Assembly: GCA_020633955.1 (NCBI GenBank)
Contig: JACKCP010000013.1
Coordinates: forward strand, 1 to 64,000
Source: Desulfobacteraceae bacterium
Lineage (GTDB): Bacteria > Desulfobacterota > Desulfobacteria > Desulfobacterales > JACKCP01
Reading direction: 5' to 3'
DNA length: 64,000 bases
The position numbers were made by a program, and so were the translations under genes. Below, piece after piece: positions 25,123-32,843 of the stretch (position 1 is its first letter; each line of letters starts with the position of its first letter). Under the pieces are notes generated by a model. The model did no database searches and was not told the DNA's origin. It saw nothing but the letters and a program-made list of their open reading frames with translations.

Positions 25123-25335
25123 ATGAACAGGTGTGAGTTAATAGAATTGAAAATGGACAAAAAGGATATTGCTCTTTTAAAATTTATTTTTGAAGCATAT
25201 GAGGGCTCAGGTCTTACAAGTACGGTTGATGCATCTCTAGGGAAAGTTGTTGTGATGACTCCTCCTGGATTTGAAGAAGATGTTGCTGAAATTATGGATT
25301 CTTTAAAAGATATAATTAATTTTGAAATAGTTTGA
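25123..25335 (+). CDS. DUF4911 domain protein
   Basis: The 70-residue product matches the DUF4911 pattern: LKMDKKDIALLKFIFEAYEGSGLTST, then GKVVVMTPPGFEED. It ends 12 bases before the miaB start. In related genomes this small domain usually sits just upstream of miaB. That link suggests a tRNA-modification accessory role, which is an inference. No enzymatic residues are evident. Confidence 0.75.
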   Translation: MNRCELIELKMDKKDIALLKFIFEAYEGSGLTSTVDASLGKVVVMTPPGFEEDVAEIMDSLKDIINFEIV

Positions 25336-25346
25336 TTTGGGGTTTT

Positions 25347-26696
25347 ATGAAGTCAGTATATGTTTTTACTCTTGGATGCCAGATGAATGTATATGATTCA
25401 GAACAGATTGTTCGTCTTTTGCATCCCCTTGGCTATAGCAGTGTTGATGATCCTGAAAAGGCTGATCTTGTTATTCTAAATACATGTTCCATAAGACAGA
25501 AAGCCTTTGATAAAGGTTTCAGTTTTCTTGGCAGGATAAAAAAAAGGAAAAAGGATAATTTTGATGTAATTATAGGGGTTGGAGGCTGCGTTGCACAGCA
25601 GGAAGGGGAAAATATATTAAAAAGAGCCCCCTATGTTGATTTTGTGTTTGGCACTTCAGCAATTCACAGGCTCCCTGATCTTGTGAGAAGAGCAGAAAAT
25701 GGTGAGAAAATTTCTGATACCACTGAAGATGGAGAAGTAATTGAGACAGGAGGAAATCCAAATCTACCTGATGAAATAACTCCGTCTGGCTTTGTTTCAA
25801 TTATGAGAGGGTGTAATAATTTTTGTACATATTGCATTGTTCCTTTTGTAAGAGGAAGGGAGAAAAGCAGGGATCCAAATGATATTATAGAAGAAATAAA
25901 ACGCCGTTCCCTGAAGGGGATGAAGGAAATAACTCTTTTGGGTCAAAATGTTAACAGCTACGGCAAAAAAGATGATATGCCGGATTTTCCTGATCTTTTA
26001 CATATGGTAAGTGAAATTGAGGGTATTGAGAGAATAAGATTTGCCACTTCCCATCCAAAGGATCTTTCAGATAAACTTGTTGATTGTTTTAAAGATATAG
26101 AAAAACTCTGCAGTCATTTTCATATTCCTGTTCAGTCAGGCTCTGACAGGATTCTCTCTGATATGAACAGAAAGTATTCGGTAAAACATTACCTTCAAAG
26201 GATTGAGGCACTGAGAAAGGTCTGTCCTGAGATTGAACTTAGCACAGATATTATAGTGGGTTTTCCTGGAGAAACTGAAAAGGAATTTAATGATACATTA
26301 AGTCTGTTAAAAGAAGTTTTGTATGATAATGTTTTTGCGTTTGCTTATTCAGACAGGCCTGGAACAAGAGCCCAGTCATTTGAAAATAAAATTGAAGATG
26401 CCATAAAAAAAGAAAGGCTGAACAATCTTCTGGACATCCAAAACGAAATAACAAAAAATAAAAATTCAGCTTTTATGGATAAAACTGTCAAGATCCTTGT
26501 TGAAAGACAGAGCTTTACAGATAATGGGACACTTGTTTTAAACGGAAGAACATTTGGTAACAGAATTGTGCATGTTGAAGAGCCGCTGAGCACTTTATTT
26601 GAAAATAAAAAATTCAAGGGTGAAATTATTGATGTTCAAATTGTCAAAACACTTGGGCATTCGCTTAAAGGCAGGCTTTCAGAAGTGAAATCATAA
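25347..26696 (+). CDS. miaB: tRNA-2-methylthio-N6-dimethylallyladenosine synthase MiaB
   Basis: The 449-residue protein starts at the ATG at 25347. A TTG at 25332 opens the frame but is less likely. The N-terminal MTTase domain carries Cys11 (TLGCQMN), Cys47 and Cys81 for the auxiliary cluster. The radical SAM motif CNNFCTYC gives Cys156, Cys160 and Cys163. A C-terminal TRAM domain (about 375-440) completes the enzyme, which thiomethylates i6A37 in tRNAs. It is preceded by DUF4911 and followed, after an A repeat, by the bifunctional nuclease gene. Confidence 0.95.
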   Translation: MKSVYVFTLGCQMNVYDSEQIVRLLHPLGYSSVDDPEKADLVILNTCSIRQKAFDKGFSFLGRIKKRKKDNFDVIIGVGGCVAQQEGENILKRAPYVDFVFGTSAIHRLPDLVRRAENGEKISDTTEDGEVIETGGNPNLPDEITPSGFVSIMRGCNNFCTYCIVPFVRGREKSRDPNDIIEEIKRRSLKGMKEITLLGQNVNSYGKKDDMPDFPDLLHMVSEIEGIERIRFATSHPKDLSDKLVDCFKDIEKLCSHFHIPVQSGSDRILSDMNRKYSVKHYLQRIEALRKVCPEIELSTDIIVGFPGETEKEFNDTLSLLKEVLYDNVFAFAYSDRPGTRAQSFENKIEDAIKKERLNNLLDIQNEITKNKNSAFMDKTVKILVERQSFTDNGTLVLNGRTFGNRIVHVEEPLSTLFENKKFKGEIIDVQIVKTLGHSLKGRLSEVKS

Positions 26697-26767
26697 AATC
26701 TTATACGGATTGTATTTTTGAAAAAAAGAATTACTTTATAACAGATTTAAATTCTTTATTGTCCGAA

Positions 26768-26882
26768 AATGATTTTGTTTCAGTTTAAGTGAAAAATTTG
26801 ACCTTGGTATAGATGAATAATCTTAAGGATTAAGTTTTTAGGCTGAAACTGAATGGGCAGAAAACCGTTTTCGTTCGCCAAA
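26768..26882 (-). repeat. Repeat family A, decayed copy (A8)
   Basis: Reverse orientation: AAAATTTGACCTTGGTATAG, CTTAAGGATTAAG, AATGGGCAGAAAACCG, ending CGTTTTCGTTCGCC. It sits between miaB and the nuclease gene. Confidence 0.55.
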
Positions 26883-26908
26883 CAAATTAGAAAAATTCAG
26901 GTGTTATT

Positions 26909-27436
26909 ATGATTTATGAAATGGAGGTAGCAGGAATGGGGATTGACTCAGAGTCACAGGCTCCTGTACTGCTTTTAAGGCAAATAAACGGAAGTGAAGC
27001 TGTTCCAATTATAATTGGACTTTTTGAGGCTGCTTCAATTGTAATGGCATTAAAGGAAGATGTTCCTGAACGTCCTATGACACATGATCTTTTCAGGAAT
27101 TTTATAAGTGATGTTGGGATGTATATTGAAAAAATAACCATTTATGACTTTAAAAAGGGTGTTTATTACTCAAATATATGGTATAAAAGCAGGAAAGATC
27201 CAGATTTTTCATTTCAAGTTGATTCAAGACCAAGCGATGCTGTTGCGCTAGCACTTCGATTTAAAGCTCCAATATATATGGAAGAAAACGTTATAAAACT
27301 TGCAGGCGAAAGCTTTACAATTGAGCATGATGATTTTGAAAACGCAGATCCTGTAGATAAAAGTGAAGAAGGCAAAAAATGGGCAGAGTATCTTAAAAAT
27401 CTTTCTGAAGACGATTTTGGGAAATATAAAGTATAA
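26909..27436 (+). CDS. Bifunctional nuclease (BFN/DUF151) family protein
   Basis: The 175-residue protein carries the DUF151 motifs MGIDSESQAPVLLLR, VPIIIGLFEAASI and, near residue 108, DSRPSDAVALALRF. BFN proteins of plants and bacteria have been reported with DNase/RNase activity. In Desulfobacterota this gene often follows miaB, as here. AGGTG precedes the ATG. A compact structured terminator follows. Confidence 0.85.
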   Translation: MIYEMEVAGMGIDSESQAPVLLLRQINGSEAVPIIIGLFEAASIVMALKEDVPERPMTHDLFRNFISDVGMYIEKITIYDFKKGVYYSNIWYKSRKDPDFSFQVDSRPSDAVALALRFKAPIYMEENVIKLAGESFTIEHDDFENADPVDKSEEGKKWAEYLKNLSEDDFGKYKV

Positions 27437-27438
27437 AT

Positions 27439-27512
27439 TTGCGGCCTAACTGAAACTTGGCTGGTGAGGACGGGGGATCCTCAATAAATTCAGTTACAGC
27501 CGCATTTTTTAT
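27439..27512 (+). terminator. Branched-stem terminator or structured RNA element
   Basis: The outer stem TGCGGC ... GCCGCA (with CTAACTGAA pairing TTCAGTTAC) is followed by TTTTTTAT. Inside it sits a second hairpin GAGGA-CGGGGGA-TCCTC. The poly-T end suits termination, but the nested hairpin is more elaborate than an ordinary terminator. Confidence 0.6.
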
Positions 27513-27517
27513 AATAT

Positions 27518-27775
27518 TTATTCAATTATTCTTTCAATATTTTTAAAGCCCTCATCAATCATTTTTTTCATATTTACCTGTCCTTCTTTGTAAATATTTT
27601 TCCACTGATTGATCATCTCCATTCCCTGTCCGCCAAACTCCTTTGCGAATGGCATATTGAACATGTTTTCAGTGAATTTTTCACCATGTTCCTGGTATTT
27701 TTCAAAAGTAATATATGCATGATTTAAATTATTCTGGTTAAACTTAAGGCATTCTTTTAAAAAATTTTTATTCAT
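27518..27775 (-). CDS. Phasin-like polyhydroxyalkanoate granule protein
   Basis: The chosen start is the ATG at 27775, because GAGAGGAG lies 9 bases upstream. This gives 85 residues; the open frame extends to 27826. The product is helical and amphipathic (FLKECLKFNQNNLNHAYITFEKYQEHGEKF) with a C-terminal KKMIDEGFKNIERIIE helix, as in small phasins. It is transcribed away from phaR, a PHA-responsive repressor, which supports a granule-surface role. No PHA synthase gene is in the window. Confidence 0.65.
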   Translation of the reverse strand: MNKNFLKECLKFNQNNLNHAYITFEKYQEHGEKFTENMFNMPFAKEFGGQGMEMINQWKNIYKEGQVNMKKMIDEGFKNIERIIE

Positions 27776-27920
27776 GTTATATAGCTCCTCTCTGGTTTTT
27801 AATTTTAACTTTTTTGTGTGCTGCACAATTAAACTATAATGAATTTTAAATCATTGTCAATAATAGTTGGATATTTACTATAAAAAATAATATTTTGCAA
27901 TGCAAAAAAAGGATGCGGTT

Positions 27921-28373
27921 ATGGAAACTGTTTTGATAAAAAAATATGCAAACAGAAGGCTGTATGACACTGTTTTAAGTAAATATGTTACTCTTCAGGA
28001 GTTAAGAGACCTTATAAAGACAGGAAAAATGGTAAAAGTTATTGATGTGAATACTGAAGAAGATGTTACAGCTTTTATCTTAACACAGATTGTTCTTGAG
28101 GAGGCAAAAAAGAAAAATGCTCTTTTGCCTGAACCTCTGCTTCATCTTATTATCTGTTATGGGGATAATGTTTTGAGTGACTTCTTTGAAAAATATCTTC
28201 AGCAGGTAATAAATAACTACCTTTATCAGAAATCAATGTTTGATGAGCAGTTTGGTAAAATGCTTGATCTTGGGATGGATATTTCGGGTATGGCACAAAA
28301 GACAATGAATGAAATGAGCCTTTTTAAGCCTTTTATGGATTTTTTTAATACAACTGGTAAAAATACCGAGTGA
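27921..28373 (+). CDS. phaR: Polyhydroxyalkanoate synthesis repressor PhaR
   Basis: The 150-residue protein starts at the ATG at 27921, preceded by AAAAAGGAT. An in-frame ATG at 27900 lacks a site. The N-terminal DNA-binding domain reads VLIKKYANRRLYDTVLSKYVTLQELRDLI, the PHB/PHA accumulation regulator signature. The following region (VLEEAKKKNALLPEPLLHLIICY) links to a PHA-binding C-terminus. PhaR represses phasin genes until granules form and titrate it. The divergent phasin-like gene is its natural target. Confidence 0.88.
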   Translation: METVLIKKYANRRLYDTVLSKYVTLQELRDLIKTGKMVKVIDVNTEEDVTAFILTQIVLEEAKKKNALLPEPLLHLIICYGDNVLSDFFEKYLQQVINNYLYQKSMFDEQFGKMLDLGMDISGMAQKTMNEMSLFKPFMDFFNTTGKNTE

Positions 28374-28374
28374 A

Positions 28375-29394
28375 TTACCATTCGGGCCTGTCTTCCGCTA
28401 TTATAATAAGTTTGTCACCATTTTTTACGATTGTGTCGGAAGACGGGTTGGTGATTATGGACTTCATATTTTGAGATTCAATTCCAATTACCAGAATATT
28501 ATAATTTTTTTTGCATTCTGAAAGTACCTGGGCAAATGTTTTGTTTTCAAAGTCTTTTAAAAGGCCAATTTTATAAATCTCCTGTCCTTTTCTGTTGCTA
28601 AGAAGTTCATGAACGCACTTTGTCACGCCGTGATCGAGTACAGACTGGACAAGAAGATTTGTTGAAAGCCCCCCGGACAATATTATTTCATCAGCGCCAG
28701 CAAACTGACATTGCTGTGCATTTTTCTGGTCGTAAATTTCAACTGAAGTATAAATATCTGGATGGTGTTTTTTTAATGTAAGACATGACAAGATTGATTT
28801 TGCATCTCTTGAATAAGGATCACTTAATTCATTGGTTAAAATGATTGCAGCCTGAGCCTTGGCTGCACAGGCCTTTTCAAGGGTATTTGAGTTTGGTTCT
28901 CCACTGACAAAAAAGACCCTGTTTTTTTCCTGTGCCGGAGATTCTTGAAGATCTGCAATTATTGCTATATCCTTTCCCTTGCATTTTTTGTCAGCCTGAA
29001 GTTCTTCCACTATGTCATTTCCCCTGAAATTCCAGCCAATAATTAAAAAATGATTATTAAGATTAAGTTGTTTCATACCTTTTATCTCCATTAGTCTTTT
29101 TTCAAGAATAAATCCTGCAAAGCTTGCAGTGATAGCACCAAGTATACCTATCCCGGTTGACATGACAAAAACGGCAAGAACTCTTCCCTGGGGTGTTTTG
29201 GGGAAAAGGTCTCCGTATCCTACAGTTGTCATTGTAACAATGGACCACCATAAACCGTTACCCATGGTTTCAGATTCAAAAAAAGAGTATCCAAGTGTGC
29301 CTGCGATCAAAATGATAAAAAAAATTCCTATTCCGTTGTACGCGTTAATAAGGCTGAGTTTATTAAATAGTCTAATAATTATTTGCCATATCAT
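28375..29394 (-). CDS. Potassium channel with RCK (TrkA-N) domain
   Basis: The 339-residue protein has two membrane helices (about 20-38 and 72-97) around a pore helix, with the selectivity filter TVGYGD at about residues 57-62. A Rossmann-type RCK domain (about 108-230) follows, with FLIIGWNFRGNDIVEEL where the usual dinucleotide-binding loop is GxGxxG. A second regulatory domain ends the protein (about 260-339). It is an MthK-like ligand-gated K+ channel subunit. The stop lies 1 base from the phaR stop, so the two genes converge tightly. Confidence 0.88.
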   Translation of the reverse strand: MIWQIIIRLFNKLSLINAYNGIGIFFIILIAGTLGYSFFESETMGNGLWWSIVTMTTVGYGDLFPKTPQGRVLAVFVMSTGIGILGAITASFAGFILEKRLMEIKGMKQLNLNNHFLIIGWNFRGNDIVEELQADKKCKGKDIAIIADLQESPAQEKNRVFFVSGEPNSNTLEKACAAKAQAAIILTNELSDPYSRDAKSILSCLTLKKHHPDIYTSVEIYDQKNAQQCQFAGADEIILSGGLSTNLLVQSVLDHGVTKCVHELLSNRKGQEIYKIGLLKDFENKTFAQVLSECKKNYNILVIGIESQNMKSIITNPSSDTIVKNGDKLIIIAEDRPEW

Positions 29395-29687
29395 AAGAGT
29401 GTTAATCCATTTATTTTTGTTTAAAAATGAATAAAAAATTTCAAATAGAATAAAGGTAAAGTGTTTTTTTATTTTTGAAAAGTAAAATATGTGTATTTAG
29501 TTTTATCTTGTTTGATGATATTTTTTTAGAATAATCATTTAATTAAAGATATATTGATTGCGTGAAATATGTTATTTGTTTGTGAATATTGTTTCTGAAT
29601 GTTTCGCTGGTTTAATTTTCTGGACTTGATTGATTTTGATCCTGCGCTAAAGGTTTATAAAATAGTAATTGTTAAGTTTATTTAGAA

Positions 29688-29833
29688 CGGCTGCTGCATT
29701 CTTTCTGAGCCTCATTCTCGCTGCGCTCCGAGGCAGGAGATAAAAAAATATCTCCTGAAACCGGCTCAGAAAAAATACAGCATCCGTCGCCGAACCGGCT
29801 TTTTTTCTGTTTTTAAGCTGAATAGTTACATAA
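29688..29833 (-). repeat. Repeat family B copy (B3), intact hairpin
   Basis: Outer arms at 29692-29711 and 29763-29782 (TGCTGCATTCTTTC...GAGCC versus GGCTCAG...CAGCA) match at 18 of 20 positions. An inner perfect hairpin is CAGGAGATA (29734-29742) / TATCTCCTG (29749-29757). The far end reads AAGCTGAATAGTTAC. This is the best member for defining the family. Confidence 0.85.
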
Positions 29834-29840
29834 AATATAG

Positions 29841-29952
29841 TGATTTGGCAAAAAACAGATTTTTTTGTTCATTTACAGAAGATGTAAAATTTAATCGCTG
29901 GAATACACGCAGTATTTTGGGGATAAAATTTGAATCCGGTGCCGAAACTGCT
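29841..29952 (-). repeat. Repeat family A copy (A9)
   Basis: Reverse orientation: TGATTTGGCAAAAAACAGAT, TTTTTGTTCATTTAC, GAAGATGTAAAATTTAATC, ATTTTGGGGATAAAATTTG. It follows B3 with 7 bases between. Confidence 0.75.
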
Positions 29953-30000
29953 CTGGTTCAGCACAATGATATATCGTAATTTAATTTAAGGAGAAACTCA

Positions 30001-30807
30001 ATGTATACAAAAGCTTTTAATCTGTTTTGTTTTTTTGTTTTTTTTATTGTTTTTTCATTTTCTTTAAATAATGTTCATGCTCAGGACAAATTGAAATTCA
30101 GTTGCTCAGCTCAGATTGCAGAAGCTCTTGGTAAAGATGTAATTGAAATATTGAAGGAGAAAAAAGGAATAGTTTTTGATTTGAAAATTGTATCTTCAGA
30201 TACTGCTTTGAAAAGGCTTGAAAACGGTTTTTCTGAGATAGCTGCTGTTACATTGCCAATTTCGTTTGAAATGGCTGAAAAAGGATATGTGGCAATTCCC
30301 TTTTGTAAAGACCCTATTGTAGTAATTGGAAATAAGTCTGCTGCTCCGGACTCTCTATCTTATGAAGATGTAAGGAGTATTTTTTCAGGGGAACTTTCAA
30401 ACTGGAGTCAGGTAGGCGGAGAGAAGATGGCTCTTGTAAAAATTATTCCCTGTGAAGATACGGGTGCATATAAAAATTTTGAGAGGCTTTTTATGGGAAT
30501 AAAACCTATAAAATATGACTTTATGACTTATTGTTCAGTTACAACCATTCCAGGAGTCGGAGCAATGGAAGGAGCTGTGTCTTTTATATCCCATGGTGCT
30601 GCTGTTAAATCTGATAAAATAAAAATTTTTGACATAGATAAAATTTCTCCAATGAACCCCAAATATAAATATTTTCAGGTTTTTACATTTGTGACAAAGG
30701 GCAGACCTTCAGATTCTGCAAAAGAACTGATCGATGTGGCCTTATCAAAGGCAGGGCAGGATATAATGAAGGAAAAGGGTATGATTCCAATTATTCCATT
30801 AGATTAA
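30001..30807 (+). CDS. PstS-like phosphate/anion substrate-binding protein
   Basis: The 268-residue exported protein has a cleavable signal peptide (cleavage likely after the Ala of VHA, residue 27). A PBP-like domain follows: SCSAQIAEALGK, VSSDTALKRLENGFSEIAAVTLP, LSYEDVRSIFSGELSNWSQVGG and CEDTGAYKNFERLFM. These resemble the PstS family, especially the FSGELSNWSQVGG loop. It could also be an antibiotic or anion sensor relative. No pstC, pstA or pstB is near, so it is an orphan binding protein. It is followed by a lipoprotein gene 20 bases downstream. Confidence 0.75.
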   Translation: MYTKAFNLFCFFVFFIVFSFSLNNVHAQDKLKFSCSAQIAEALGKDVIEILKEKKGIVFDLKIVSSDTALKRLENGFSEIAAVTLPISFEMAEKGYVAIPFCKDPIVVIGNKSAAPDSLSYEDVRSIFSGELSNWSQVGGEKMALVKIIPCEDTGAYKNFERLFMGIKPIKYDFMTYCSVTTIPGVGAMEGAVSFISHGAAVKSDKIKIFDIDKISPMNPKYKYFQVFTFVTKGRPSDSAKELIDVALSKAGQDIMKEKGMIPIIPLD

Positions 30808-30827
30808 ATATAATAAGGGTAGGAGCC

Positions 30828-31418
30828 ATGAAAAATAAATTTTTATTTTTAATAATGTTTTTTTCTGTTTTTGTTTTTTCGGGGTGTGCTTCCATTACTA
30901 CGGCAATGTGGCCTGAGGTTGAAAAGGAGGTTGTTGGGGAAAAAACAATAGTAGATGAAAAAGTTGGTTATGATTATGAGTTAAAGGAGAAAAATAAATA
31001 TTTCAGTGTTGTTGGTATTCCATATTGTCTTGAAAAAGCTCCAGTACATAAAATTACAAAAAAGCAGCACAGAGGAATTGTTTTTATTGTTATTGAAACA
31101 CCTGTATGGGGACTTGGACTGGCTGACTGGGCATTGTCTTATATGATTTCTGAGAACAGCAAAAAAGATGAGGTGATAGGTTACAGGCCAACTGGTGTTA
31201 AAAAAGAATGCCTTGAGGAAAAAGGTGCTTTTCCGGTAGCAGGAAGTAAGGTAATGATTCAAAATCCTGATTCCGGAGAAGTTTTCTGGACAACCACAGA
31301 TGAAAAAGGGATGTTTTCTCCCGAAGATGTTCTTGGAAGCTACAAAGGTGCAAGGCCTTGGAATGTTTTTATGAATTATAAAGATGAAAACAGATATCTG
31401 ACAACTGTCTGGTGGTAA
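30828..31418 (+). CDS. Lipoprotein of unknown function
   Basis: The 196-residue protein has a signal ending FSGC, with Cys20 the lipidation site. The central part has Trp/Tyr-rich strands (VWGLGLADWALSYMISEN). The C-terminal part (VAGSKVMIQNPDSGEVFWTTTDEKG) looks like a small carboxypeptidase-regulatory-like beta sandwich. TAGGAG precedes the ATG. It forms a probable two-gene unit with the PstS-like gene. No function can be assigned. Confidence 0.7.
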   Translation: MKNKFLFLIMFFSVFVFSGCASITTAMWPEVEKEVVGEKTIVDEKVGYDYELKEKNKYFSVVGIPYCLEKAPVHKITKKQHRGIVFIVIETPVWGLGLADWALSYMISENSKKDEVIGYRPTGVKKECLEEKGAFPVAGSKVMIQNPDSGEVFWTTTDEKGMFSPEDVLGSYKGARPWNVFMNYKDENRYLTTVWW

Positions 31419-31425
31419 AAAAGCC

Positions 31426-31653
31426 TTAAAAATCAGTCGGTTCAATCTTTTTTTGTCCTTTGGCAATAAATATTGATGCAATAAATATTGCCAAGCTTAA
31501 AAGAATAATAAAACTTGAAGAGAAAAATACAATTATAAAGAAAAAAGGATTTGTTATGGAATAGGCTTTTACAAGTGAGTAGATTCCAAATAAAAAAAAC
31601 AGGATACTTAAAAGTGTTGTTGATTTTTTGAGAAGTTTACTTAATAAATTCAA
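31426..31653 (-). CDS. Small two-helix membrane protein
   Basis: The 75-residue protein has two hydrophobic helices (about 13-29 and 37-64) and a charged C-terminus (KGQKKIEPTDF). It lies 26 bases downstream of moaC on the same strand. I do not recognise a family. Confidence 0.55.
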   Translation of the reverse strand: MNLLSKLLKKSTTLLSILFFLFGIYSLVKAYSITNPFFFIIVFFSSSFIILLSLAIFIASIFIAKGQKKIEPTDF

Positions 31654-31679
31654 TTTATCTGCCTTAAATAAGATGTTTT

Positions 31680-32147
31680 TTATCTGACAAAATCACCACT
31701 TTTACCGCCTGTTTTTTTTAGAAGCATGGTGTTTGTAATTGTCATTCTTTTGTCGTAGGCTTTGCACATATCATAAATGGCAAGTGCCGCAAGAGAAACC
31801 CCGGTTAATGCTTCCATTTCTGCGCCAGTTTGGTCGTTTGCAGTGACTTTACAAAAAATTTCTATACTTGTTTCATTTATTTTAAAATCAAAGTCAATAC
31901 CCGTAATTTTTATTGGATGGCAGAGAAAAATAAGTTCTGAAGTCTTTTTTGCGGCTGTAATTCCAGTAAGCTTTGCTGTTTCAACAACATTCCCTTTTGC
32001 CACACCATTTGAAATGATTTTTTCTATGGTATCCTTTCTTGTATGAACTTCAGATTTTGCAACTGCAGTCCTTTTTGTTGGATATTTATCGGAAATGTCT
32101 ACCATATTAACTCTGCCTTTTGAATCAAGATGTGTGAATTCTTTCAT
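31680..32147 (-). CDS. moaC: Cyclic pyranopterin monophosphate synthase MoaC
   Basis: The 155-residue protein starts at the ATG at 32147, because AGGAG lies four bases upstream. The frame opens earlier at a TTG. Motifs VNMVDISDKYPTKRTAVA, KTSELIFLCHPIKITGIDF and MEALTGVSLAALAIYDMCKAYDKRM match MoaC. It converts the 8-oxo GTP-derived intermediate to cPMP in molybdenum cofactor synthesis. moaE lies upstream on the same strand, with an A repeat between the two. Confidence 0.94.
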   Translation of the reverse strand: MKEFTHLDSKGRVNMVDISDKYPTKRTAVAKSEVHTRKDTIEKIISNGVAKGNVVETAKLTGITAAKKTSELIFLCHPIKITGIDFDFKINETSIEIFCKVTANDQTGAEMEALTGVSLAALAIYDMCKAYDKRMTITNTMLLKKTGGKSGDFVR

Positions 32148-32187
32148 TTTTCTCCTGTACAAATATATATAGGATTAAGGGGAATTG

Positions 32188-32312
32188 CCTTTTTGAGCCA
32201 TTTCTGCCAAGGATTCAAAATTTGATCATCAAAATACTTTATGTATCCTGAAGGTTAAGTTTTTTATTTTACGCATATGAACAAAAAATTTTAGTTTTAG
32301 GTTGATTGTTAT
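32188..32312 (+). repeat. Repeat family A copy (A6)
   Basis: Forward orientation: TTTTTGAGCCATTTCTGCC, ATTCAAAATTTGATCATC, ATGTATCCTGAAGGTTAAG, AACAAAAAATTTTAG, GGTTGATTGT. It sits between moaE and moaC inside their presumed transcription unit. Confidence 0.7.
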
Positions 32313-32317
32313 TAAGG

Positions 32318-32680
32318 TTATTGTTTGAAATTATGCTTTTTAATAACCGCTTTTTCCTTAATTTCATTCAGTGTTTTTGTCATTGCATAAATTGTGTTTT
32401 CCCTGATATCTCCAGCAATTGCAATATGCATTATTTCGTCTCCAACATTAAGGGTTGCTTTTTTGTGCATATAATATTTGATATCAATTATTCCAGGCAG
32501 TTTTTTATTTGAGCTTACAATATTTTCAATTATTGAAAAATCAGGCTCTATTTCAAGGGTTGTAATTACTTTTCCGTCCCTTGAGGTGTTTCTTACGATT
32601 CCTGTATGTGTAAGAATCATTCCTGCATTTGCTATTTTTGGGTTTTTCCTGAGTTCTTCGATAAGTGCTTCAATTTTCAT
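32318..32680 (-). CDS. moaE: Molybdopterin synthase catalytic subunit-like protein MoaE
   Basis: The 120-residue protein is shorter than typical MoaE (about 150). It begins MKIEALIEELRKNPKIANAG. It then shows GMILTHTGIVRNTSRDG (where MoaE has its GA...GxVR loop), followed by IIDIKYYMHKKATLNVGDEIMHIAIAG. The Lys-rich end (NEIKEKAVIKKHNFK) is where the catalytic lysines lie in the family. It transfers dithiolene sulfur to cPMP with MoaD. The shortened form and the separated operon are noted. MoaA and MoaD are not nearby. Confidence 0.75.
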   Translation of the reverse strand: MKIEALIEELRKNPKIANAGMILTHTGIVRNTSRDGKVITTLEIEPDFSIIENIVSSNKKLPGIIDIKYYMHKKATLNVGDEIMHIAIAGDIRENTIYAMTKTLNEIKEKAVIKKHNFKQ

Positions 32681-32843
32681 TTTTGTCTCCGGTTAAAAAA
32701 GGGTTTTATGCTTTTCTTTAGAAAACTTAGCATAAATTTTTCTTGCTGAATATTGGTATTGTTTGTATATTGATTTAAAAATTAATTTTCTTTTAGTCAC
32801 TCCAGATATTTCTAGAATAATATTTTAACCTTAGGAATTTTTT

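Larger units (their letters stand above)
29395..30000. other. Intergenic region between channel and PstS-like gene
   Basis: The 606-base divergent gap contains a complete B repeat (29688-29833) joined to an A repeat (29841-29952). The rest is AT-rich without a gene. TAAGGAG precedes the 30001 start. Confidence 0.55.

Noticed and set aside
29734..29757. Perfect palindrome CAGGAGATA/TATCTCCTG considered as a plain terminator
   Set aside because: It recurs as the core of a repeat family with outer arms, and no run of T follows. It is reported as repeat B instead.
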